Source: an uncultured Prevotellaceae bacterium
GTDB taxonomy: Bacteria; Bacteroidota; Bacteroidia; Bacteroidales; Bacteroidaceae
Length of the DNA stretch: 32,446 nucleotides
Reading direction: 5' to 3'
Assembly (NCBI GenBank): GCA_902794405.1
Contig: CADBHI010000057.1
Coordinates: 1 to 32,446 of the forward strand
Position numbers and translations under genes: made by a program. Within the stretch, counting starts at the first letter, position 1; each line of letters starts with the position of its first letter. A model generated the notes under the pieces. It saw nothing but the letters and a program-made list of their open reading frames with translations. It made no database searches and was not told the DNA's origin. Positions 26,492 to 32,446 of this stretch are shown piece by piece.

Positions 26492-29400
26492 ATGCAGAAA
26501 AGATTGTTTTTTCTGATGGTCACGTTGTTAACGGTTTCGTTAACAGCGCTGGCACAAGTGACAACTTCTGGTATCAATGGTAAGGTAACCCTTGGCGCTG
26601 CCAACGGCGAGGTTGCCATCGGTGCTACGGTTCAGGCTGTACACCAGCCTTCAGGCACACGCTATGGCGCTGTTACCAATGTGGAAGGTCGCTATTCTAT
26701 TCAGGGTATGCGTACCGGTGGCCCTTATACCGTGACGGTGTCTTACATTGGTAGTCAGACAAAGACCTTCGAGGGCATCAGCCTTTCGTTGGGTGAGAAC
26801 TACAATCTGCAGGTGTGGTTGGAAGACGACGCCCAGCAATTAGGTGAGATTACGATTACGGGTCAGGCTGGTCTGGCTGCTTCGCGCAACGGTGCTGCCG
26901 AGACCATTAACGGTAGCCGTATTGCAGAGTTGCCTTCGCTGACTCACAGTGTGGCTGACGTGGCTCGTATCAACCCGTTCGTCAGAGTGAGCGAGGGTGG
27001 CGCCATGAGCATTGCCGGTTCTAACAACCGCTATAACGCCATCCAGATTGACGGTGCCATGGCCAACGATGTATTCGGTCTAACCTCTAACGGTGCTAAC
27101 GGCGGACAGGCAGGCACTCAGGCCTTCTCTATGGAGACTATCGAGCAGCTGCAGGTGAGCATCGCTCCGTTCGACGTTCGTCAGTCAGGCTTCACCGGTG
27201 GTGCCATCAACGCCATCACCAAGTCGGGTACCAACGACTTCCACGGCAGCGTCTATGGCTACTATCAGGATGGCAAGATGGTAGGTAACAAGTATGAGAT
27301 GCACGATGGAACAGAGTCAGCCGACTACGGCACAATGACCGACTACACATGGGGTGCTACCCTCGGTGGTCCGATTGTGAAAGACAAGCTGTTCTTCTTT
27401 GCCAACTACGAGCGTACCAACAGAGAATATGACAATGCCTATAGCTCCAAGGGTTCTGAGACCAAGGTGGACTGGGATCTGGCCGAGAACCTTCTCAGCA
27501 CACTGAAGAAGAGAGCTGCTGAGCAGGGCGTGACCTATACCGGTTCACTCGGTACGCCTCAGGAATATACCTATTCAGACAAGGTAGGTCTGAAACTTGA
27601 CTGGAACATCAACGACCGTCACCACGCTTCACTGCGCTGGAGCCTGGTCGATGCACGTCAGAACAACCAGACCGCAGGTGACAAGTCGCTGGTTACCAAC
27701 GACTATGCTTACGACTTCGTATCAAAGGCCAATTCACTGGTATTGGAGTTGCAGAGCCGTCTGAGCGACAACCTGAGCAATGAGTTCCACCTCAGCTGGA
27801 CCAGCGTTCGCGACAAGCGTAACCCAGGTCTCGCCTTCCCGATGGTGTCAATCAGCAACGTTGGCGGTGGTACTCTGAACATGGGTAACGAGCGTTCTTC
27901 AATGGCCAATGCCCTGAATCAGGATGCCTATACACTGACCGACAACCTGACTTGGACAATTGGTAACCACGCTATTACACTTGGTACCCACGACGAGCTC
28001 TACAAATTTGGAAACCTCTTCTGCCAGGACTTCTATGGCACATACTACTTCAATTCTCCCGATGATTTCATGAACGGTACGATTGCTCGTTTCCGTCTGG
28101 GTCGTGCCATTTCTTCTGTTGCTGGTACCGACCGCTGGAACTCGCCCTTCAAGGCTGCCCAGTTAGGTTTCTATATCCAGGACAAGTGGGATGTGACTGA
28201 CCGCTTCCAGCTGACCTATGGTCTTCGTATAGATATGCCGATGCTGCTGGATACGCCGCTGGAGAACAAGGAGTTCAATGCCTGGGCACAGGAGCATGGC
28301 TATGATCTACAGACCAACCAGAAGATTTCCGTGAAGCCTCTGTGGTCACCACGTCTCGGCTTCCGCTATGACGTGCTGGGCAACCGTGCTGTCATTATCC
28401 GCGGTGGTGTCGGTATCTTCACTGGCCGTATTCCTTTCGTATGGCTTTCCAATAGCTTCTCCAACACTGGTGTAGCTCAGTTCAACTACGACACCGGTTC
28501 TGGTAAGGGTGGCGACAAGACCTTCATCGTCAACCAAGGCACCATCATGCAGAATGTTCCCTCAACCTCTCAGGGTGCTCCCGCATTCGCTGCTCAGACC
28601 ATCAACGTGTTCAACAAGGACTTCAAGTTCGGTCAGCAGCTTCGCGCCGACCTCGCTGTCGACGTAACGGGTCCTCTGGGCATCAAGTGGACCGTTGAAG
28701 GTATCTACTCGAAGACTCTTAATGACATGATTGTCAAGAAGCTCAACATCGAGGCTACCGGCAAGACCTGGGGCGAGACCAATGGCTTCAACTTCGACAA
28801 CCGTCCGATGTTCCAGACCATGAAGAATACGCCCAACATCCTCTATCTGGACAATGTATCTGAGGGTTATTCTTACAACGTGTCAATCAAGGCTGAGAAG
28901 AACTTCGACTTCGGTCTCGACCTGATGGCCAGCTACACCTATGGACACTCTAAGACCGTCAACAACGGTTCTTCGTCAGTGGCTGCTTCTAACTTCCAGT
29001 ACAACTATACGCACAAGGATCCTAACGCTGCTGAACTCGAGGTTTCCAACTTCGACGTTCCTCACCAGGTAATGGCTTCTGCTTATCAGCACATCAGCTG
29101 GAATAAGAATCCTGGCCGCACGTTCGACAACAAGACTACTATCGGTCTGATCTATACTGGTAACTCGGGTGCTCCCTATTCTATCTACACCTATGGTGAT
29201 ATGAACGGTGACGGTGTGAACAACGACCTGATGTTCATTCCTACCGATGCTCAGATTGACCAGCTGCTGGCAGCAGGCCACTTCGCTGCTACTTCAAAGT
29301 TCACTACTGAGCAGCAGGTTGCCAACTTCAAGCAGTGGCTGGCTAACGACGAGTACCTCTCTTCTCACCGTGGTGAATTCTGCGAGCGTAACGGTGACTA

Positions 29401-29689
29401 CGAGAAGTGGGAGAACCGCCTCGACCTGCACCTCGACCACAAGTTCGGTTTCAAGGTGGGTAAGGAGATCCGTTACCTGCAGATTGGCTTCGACATCATC
29501 AACTTCACCAATATGCTCAGCAAGAAGTGGGGTGCTACCATGTCACAGGGCGGTTACAACTACTACAGCCCGCTGACCATCAGCAAGGGTAAGTATTCGT
29601 TCCAGCAGAATGGTGACTACGACATGCGCTCTTATGCCGACTACTACAGCCGCTGGCGTATGCAGCTCAGTGCTAAGCTGACGTTCTAA
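26492..29689 (+). CDS. TonB-dependent receptor, Oar-like outer-membrane protein
   Basis: 1065 aa with a signal peptide ending near ALA (about 21). Residues about 27-125 form a carboxypeptidase-regulatory-like (Ig-fold) domain ending GEITITG. A plug domain follows (about 130-250), with NRYNAIQIDGAMANDVFGL and SIAPFDVRQSGFTGGAINAI, which are typical of Oar-like receptors rather than SusC. A 22-strand barrel fills the rest and ends with Phe (LSAKLTF). The substrate is unknown. Related proteins are abundant outer-membrane components, and some are linked to peptide or protein uptake or to surface behaviour. There is no SusD gene next to it; the next gene, 37 bp on, is an OmpA-family protein, probably cotranscribed. 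Confidence 0.9.
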   Translation: MQKRLFFLMVTLLTVSLTALAQVTTSGINGKVTLGAANGEVAIGATVQAVHQPSGTRYGAVTNVEGRYSIQGMRTGGPYTVTVSYIGSQTKTFEGISLSLGENYNLQVWLEDDAQQLGEITITGQAGLAASRNGAAETINGSRIAELPSLTHSVADVARINPFVRVSEGGAMSIAGSNNRYNAIQIDGAMANDVFGLTSNGANGGQAGTQAFSMETIEQLQVSIAPFDVRQSGFTGGAINAITKSGTNDFHGSVYGYYQDGKMVGNKYEMHDGTESADYGTMTDYTWGATLGGPIVKDKLFFFANYERTNREYDNAYSSKGSETKVDWDLAENLLSTLKKRAAEQGVTYTGSLGTPQEYTYSDKVGLKLDWNINDRHHASLRWSLVDARQNNQTAGDKSLVTNDYAYDFVSKANSLVLELQSRLSDNLSNEFHLSWTSVRDKRNPGLAFPMVSISNVGGGTLNMGNERSSMANALNQDAYTLTDNLTWTIGNHAITLGTHDELYKFGNLFCQDFYGTYYFNSPDDFMNGTIARFRLGRAISSVAGTDRWNSPFKAAQLGFYIQDKWDVTDRFQLTYGLRIDMPMLLDTPLENKEFNAWAQEHGYDLQTNQKISVKPLWSPRLGFRYDVLGNRAVIIRGGVGIFTGRIPFVWLSNSFSNTGVAQFNYDTGSGKGGDKTFIVNQGTIMQNVPSTSQGAPAFAAQTINVFNKDFKFGQQLRADLAVDVTGPLGIKWTVEGIYSKTLNDMIVKKLNIEATGKTWGETNGFNFDNRPMFQTMKNTPNILYLDNVSEGYSYNVSIKAEKNFDFGLDLMASYTYGHSKTVNNGSSSVAASNFQYNYTHKDPNAAELEVSNFDVPHQVMASAYQHISWNKNPGRTFDNKTTIGLIYTGNSGAPYSIYTYGDMNGDGVNNDLMFIPTDAQIDQLLAAGHFAATSKFTTEQQVANFKQWLANDEYLSSHRGEFCERNGDYEKWENRLDLHLDHKFGFKVGKEIRYLQIGFDIINFTNMLSKKWGATMSQGGYNYYSPLTISKGKYSFQQNGDYDMRSYADYYSRWRMQLSAKLTF

Positions 29690-29726
29690 TTCATTGATTG
29701 CATAATAATAAAGAATTTGACTGAAT

Positions 29727-30779
29727 ATGAAGAAATATATTTTAGTTGCATTGACGGCTTTCTTTGCACTGTCTGCAAACGCGCAGTCTGACTGCTGCGA
29801 CAAGAGTGGCAAATGCTGTTTCTCACCTTACTGGTATATCCAGGCACAAGGTGGCATACAGCTGCCCTTCACGCCCGGTAATCGCGGTGACCTGCTGTCG
29901 CCCGTTGTCGGACTGAACATTGGTCGCCAGGTAACTCCTCTTGTAGGAGTACGCCTTGGTGCCGAGGGATGGGAGTCTAAAGTGAAGGATCAGTACGTGG
30001 CCGACACTTACAACAAGTTTAAGTACTATGCTACCACTTTCGACGCTACGCTGAATCTGGTGACCCTCTTCTCCAAGAAGGCCTGCTCACCTTTCAACTT
30101 CTACCTGCTCGGTGGTGTTGGCTACACATGGTCTGAGGCTACCCTGACCAGTTCTACATGGTTTGCTCCTGCCGTTCGTGGAGGTGCTATCATCGAGGCT
30201 CGTCTCGGCAAGAATGTCAGCCTTGCTCTGGAATACCGCATGACCAACACTTCCACTCAGTGGAACGGTCGTATCGACGGCGACAAGCAGCACGACTGGT
30301 ATAGCTCAGCTCTGTTAGGTCTCGCCTATAACTTCGGTCATAAGAAGGTGGCAAAGCCCGCTCCAGAGCCCGAGCCCGAGCCCATTCCCGTAATTGAGGA
30401 ACCCGCTCCAGAGCCCGCTCCCGTCGTTGTTGAGAAGAAGCCCGAGCCCGTGGTGGTAAAGGAAGAGCCCCTGAAGGAGACCTTCTTCTATCTGATCCGT
30501 GAGTCTGATCCCGATCCCGAGACCATCCTCAACAAGATTGCTGACTGGTGCAAGAAGTATCCTGCCAAGAAGATCACCGTTAGCGGTTATGCCGACAAGG
30601 GTACTGGCAATCCCAAGATCAATGCCAAGTACGCTCAGCAGCGTGCCGAGAAAGTGGCTAAGTCATTGCAGGAGAAAGGCGTTGCTGCCGACCGCATGAC
30701 TGTCAACTCATACGGTGACACCGTACAGCCTTTCGCTGAGAACGACCGCAACCGTTGTGTAATTGTTGTGGGTGAGTAA
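29727..30779 (+). CDS. OmpA-family outer-membrane protein
   Basis: 350 aa. Signal peptide ends at NAQ (about 20). A small beta-barrel (about 35-205) follows a short Cys-rich start (SDCCDKSGKCC). Next comes a Pro/Glu/Val-rich linker (about 208-252, with EPEPEP and EEPAPEPAP), then the OmpA C-terminal peptidoglycan-binding domain (about 253-350). That domain has GYADKG, where the Asp is expected to contact diaminopimelate, and YAQQRAEKVAKSL, which carries the conserved Arg. It tethers the outer membrane to peptidoglycan. The two pairs of cysteines just after the signal peptide could form disulfides, or one could be lipid-modified, although no good lipobox is seen. Followed by a clear rho-independent terminator. 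Confidence 0.93.
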   Translation: MKKYILVALTAFFALSANAQSDCCDKSGKCCFSPYWYIQAQGGIQLPFTPGNRGDLLSPVVGLNIGRQVTPLVGVRLGAEGWESKVKDQYVADTYNKFKYYATTFDATLNLVTLFSKKACSPFNFYLLGGVGYTWSEATLTSSTWFAPAVRGGAIIEARLGKNVSLALEYRMTNTSTQWNGRIDGDKQHDWYSSALLGLAYNFGHKKVAKPAPEPEPEPIPVIEEPAPEPAPVVVEKKPEPVVVKEEPLKETFFYLIRESDPDPETILNKIADWCKKYPAKKITVSGYADKGTGNPKINAKYAQQRAEKVAKSLQEKGVAADRMTVNSYGDTVQPFAENDRNRCVIVVGE

Positions 30780-30800
30780 TCCCCACATTACAATATGTAT

Positions 30801-30840
30801 AACTCCCGACGCCAGGTGATGGTGCCGGGAGTTTTGTTTT
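30801..30840 (+). terminator. Rho-independent terminator after the OmpA gene
   Basis: AACTCCCG (30801-30808) pairs with CGGGAGTT (30826-30833), followed by TTGTTTT. It ends the TonB receptor-OmpA unit. Confidence 0.85.
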
Positions 30841-30896
30841 GTGCGTATGATACCTGGAGTGATTGCTATATATAGTTAATCACAGAAAATAACCCT

Positions 30897-30947
30897 CACT
30901 TCTCACACCTCTCACACCTAAGTTAGGTGAGGGAGGTGTGAGAAGTG
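30897..30947. repeat. Long intergenic palindrome
   Basis: 24-base arms (30897-30920 and 30924-30947) around a 3-base centre AGT. The outer 15 bp, CACTTCTCACACCTC against GAGGTGTGAGAAGTG, are perfect; the inner part has a few mismatches. There is no T-run after it. It resembles a dispersed intergenic repeat rather than a terminator. Confidence 0.75.
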
Positions 30948-31018
30948 CTACTTAAAAAGTGCGATTTACAATATATAGGTGAAACGTTTCTCATGAGACA
31001 AAAACGAAAATAAATATT

Positions 31019-31056
31019 CCCAGGTTTTTCTCAAAAGTCGGTGGGTTTTGACAAAA
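31019..31056. repeat. Imperfect palindrome upstream of the Rpn gene
   Basis: CCCAG at 31019 pairs with CTGGG at 31052-31056, and TTTTTCTCAAAA faces TTTTGACAAAAA with one mismatch, around a G-rich centre. The role is unknown. Confidence 0.5.
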
Positions 31057-31086
31057 AGGCACTGGGTTTTAATATGCATCTTCTGC

Positions 31087-31118
31087 CGAAGCACCTCACC
31101 CTGCTTCGAAGTTTTTTT
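31087..31118 (+). terminator. Terminator-like hairpin upstream of the Rpn gene
   Basis: CGAAGCA (31087-31093) pairs with TGCTTCG (31102-31108), followed by AAGTTTTTTT. No gene between the OmpA terminator and this point explains it, so it may end a short untranslated RNA or insulate the Rpn gene. Confidence 0.6.
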
Positions 31119-31130
31119 GTGCATTTTCCT

Positions 31131-31160
31131 TTGCAGTTTCAATTATTATTCCTATCTTTG
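31131..31160 (+). promoter_or_regulatory. Bacteroidetes-type promoter for the Rpn nuclease
   Basis: TTG at 31131-31133, 19 bp, TATCTTTG at 31153-31160. The position excludes the longer reading frame that opens at 31048 and fixes the ATG at 31180, leaving a leader of about 13 nt. Confidence 0.75.
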
Positions 31161-31179
31161 CAGCATCAAACACTTAATT

Positions 31180-32049
31180 ATGTCGAAATTCATCAACCCA
31201 TTCACGGATGTAGGCTTCAAGATAATCTTCGGACAGGAATTCTCAAAACCTCGTCTGCTCGATTTCTTGAACGCCCTGCTTGAAGGCGAGCGCTCCATCA
31301 CAGACCTGAAGTTCCTTGACAAGGAGCAGCCGGCGTTTTTCGACGGCGACAAGTCGCCCATCTACGACATTCTCTGCGAGACAGCTACAGGCGAGAAGAT
31401 TATCGTGGAGATGCAGAACCGCGAGCATCCGCACTTCAGGGAGCGTATGCTCTTCTATGCGTCAGAGGCCATTGTCCGACAGGGCGAGAAGGGAAATGAC
31501 TGGAACTATGATATCAAGGCCGTATATATGGTGGCCTTCACCAACTTCGTGCAGAAGGATTATTCTGGACGTCTGCGCATAGACGCAAAGCTGATAGACA
31601 ATGAGGGTAATCTGTTCTCCGACAAGATGCGTCTGATATTCCTACAGATGCCCTGCTTCACGAAGGAGGCCGACGAGTGTGAGAATCATTTTGAGCGTTG
31701 GATATATATACTGAAAAATATGGAGATACTGGAAAGAATGCCGTGGGCTGCGCAGAACGCAGTGTTCCAGCGGTTGGCCGAAGTGGCCGAGGTCAGCAAG
31801 CTGTCAAAGGAGGATCGCTTGGCATACGACCATGCTCTGAAACGTTATCGTGACACCCTCAATAGCTTACGGGGAGCCAAAGAAGATGGCCGTGCCGAGG
31901 GTCTTGCTGAGGGCCGTGCCGAAGGTCGCGCCGAGGGCCGTACCGAAGGTATACTGGCAGTTGCCCGCAAATTAAAGGCGAAGGGAATTGATATAGCAGA
32001 CATTGTTGATACCACGGGCTTATCCATCGAACAGATCAATAGATTGTAG
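31180..32049 (+). CDS. Rpn/PD-(D/E)XK nuclease family transposase-like protein
   Basis: 289 aa from the ATG at 31180 (MSKFINPFTDVGFKIIFGQE). The opening NPFTDVGFKxxFG and the segment IYDILCETATGEKIIVEMQN are diagnostic of the Rpn / PDDEXK_2 family, annotated as recombination-promoting nuclease or putative transposase. Asp63 and Glu77-x-Gln79 fit the PD-(D/E)XK core. The C-terminus has a degenerate Ala-Glu-Gly-Arg repeat (EGRAEGRAEGRTEG, nt about 31887-31950), usual in this family and prone to copy-number change, then a helical end. E. coli Rpn proteins are Ca-stimulated DNases that raise RecA-independent recombination. It stands alone with its own promoter and terminator, flanked by similar 26-bp sequences. 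Confidence 0.92.
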   Translation: MSKFINPFTDVGFKIIFGQEFSKPRLLDFLNALLEGERSITDLKFLDKEQPAFFDGDKSPIYDILCETATGEKIIVEMQNREHPHFRERMLFYASEAIVRQGEKGNDWNYDIKAVYMVAFTNFVQKDYSGRLRIDAKLIDNEGNLFSDKMRLIFLQMPCFTKEADECENHFERWIYILKNMEILERMPWAAQNAVFQRLAEVAEVSKLSKEDRLAYDHALKRYRDTLNSLRGAKEDGRAEGLAEGRAEGRAEGRTEGILAVARKLKAKGIDIADIVDTTGLSIEQINRL

Positions 32050-32156
32050 CCGCATTCGTTACCCATCAAACAATGAAAAAACTCTTATTTCTGTCAAGAG
32101 AAATATAACATCCAGTAGAGCTTTCCTAAAGATGATGATGAACTGTTTCCATAAAT

Positions 32157-32185
32157 AAAAAGCCGCGTCTTAAAGATGCGGTTTT
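32157..32185. terminator. Bidirectional terminator downstream of the Rpn gene
   Basis: CCGCGTC (32163-32169) pairs with GATGCGG (32175-32181), including one G-T pair, with TTTT on the plus side and AAAAA on the left, so it can serve the Rpn gene and a minus-strand transcript. Confidence 0.75.
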
Positions 32186-32258
32186 ATCTTAAATGGGTAG
32201 TGACGTTTACGGCTTGCCCTCTCGGGAAACTTACCCGGATAGCCAAACTTGAGATTTG
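32157..32258 (-). ncRNA. Candidate small structured RNA, minus strand
   Basis: A possible promoter (TTTG, plus 32293-32296; 20 bp; TATATTAG, plus 32265-32272, one base off TAnnTTTG) would start a transcript near 32258. The RNA can fold into a hairpin: GUUUGGCU (plus 32241-32248) with AGCC-GU-AAAC (plus 32205-32214), inside it CGGG/CCCG (32223-32226 and 32234-32237). It ends at a GC stem (32163-32181) followed by UUUUU on this strand (plus 32157-32161). No reading frame explains the region. I do not recognise the family. Confidence 0.45.
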
Positions 32259-32264
32259 ACGCTG

Positions 32265-32296
32265 CTAATATACGAACTTTTCTTTTATCCTCCAAA
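32265..32296 (-). promoter_or_regulatory. Possible promoter for the minus-strand small RNA
   Basis: Minus-strand TTTG and TATATTAG separated by 20 bp. The -7 match is imperfect. Confidence 0.4.
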
Positions 32297-32446
32297 CTTT
32301 TCCTTCCCTTTTTTCTTTTTCTGTCGATTTTCCTTGGAAGTTTCAATTATTACCTAAAATCCGCAGATAATTTTCAAAGGTCTAATTTTGCCGCCATTTG
32401 AGACATGTCTGTCTGTTTTTAGCCATACAAGCGTGTAATCCGACCG

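Noticed and set aside
30897-30947. CRISPR repeat or terminator
   Set aside because: Only one copy is present and no spacer array exists; there is no T-run after the stem, and a separate terminator at 30801-30840 already serves the OmpA gene.
31048-31179. N-terminal extension of the Rpn protein
   Set aside because: It spans a terminator-like hairpin and the promoter; family homology begins at MSKFINPFTDVG, encoded from 31180.
31887-31950. DNA repeat array at the end of the Rpn gene as a separate element
   Set aside because: It encodes the Ala-Glu-Gly-Arg repeats usual for this protein family, so it belongs to the gene.
32072-32107. Short reading frame starting MKKLLFLSREI after the Rpn gene
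   Set aside because: Only 11 codons with no promoter or homology; most likely chance.

Overview
The window reads as a chromosomal segment of a gut- or rumen-type Bacteroidales, most like Prevotella or a relative. The evidence is the Bacteroidetes promoter form (TTG, about 19-21 bp, then TAnnTTTG) in front of many genes, the MurF-Alr fusion, the hpt-adk-obgE-pgeF gene order, several GH2/GH43 enzymes, an Oar-like TonB-dependent receptor, and C-terminal tails resembling type IX secretion signals. This assignment comes from gene content only; no rRNA or tRNA gene is present.

Layout. 1-2210 (minus): a lipoprotein cut by the window edge, preceded in its operon by a PAP2 phosphatase joined to an outer-membrane barrel. 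2342-8890 (plus): CCA tRNA nucleotidyltransferase, an S9 peptidase and a GH2 glycosidase in one tight run. 8887-12860 (minus): a GH2 beta-galactosidase followed by the rhamnose symporter RhaT. 12998-14494 (plus): GH43-CBM6. 14513-18478 (minus): orphan PTS EIIC, exported KduI and a hexuronate-type MFS transporter. 18608-20137 (plus): M6 metalloprotease. 20134-22584 (minus): MurF-Alr. 23034-26340 (plus): hpt, adk, obgE, pgeF. 26492-30779 (plus): TonB-dependent receptor and OmpA protein. 31180-32049 (plus): an Rpn-family nuclease, followed by a bidirectional terminator and a candidate minus-strand small RNA. The sugar genes in the middle fit growth on pectin side chains and uronates (galactose, arabinose, rhamnose, unsaturated galacturonate), although no SusC/SusD pair is present.

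The most unusual feature is a set of GC-rich palindromic elements inserted in frame inside housekeeping genes. The cca gene has three. One, at 3281-3755, has near-perfect 34/35-bp terminal inverted repeats, each containing its own hairpin, and carries an apparently intact DUF559 (Vsr-like PD-(D/E)XK) nuclease domain between the catalytic head and the HD domain. A second, at 2696-2728, is a solo copy of one end of that element. The third, at 2512-2609, is related but more diverged. lacZ holds a 101-bp copy with perfect 35-bp arms (11029-11129), and obgE holds a copy between GTPase motifs G4 and G5 (25231-25315). Every copy keeps the host reading frame open. I propose, as inference, a DUF559-linked mobile system with an autonomous form (nuclease plus ends), non-autonomous paired-end forms and solo ends, comparable in logic to REP/RAYT or Rickettsia palindromic elements but with a different enzyme.
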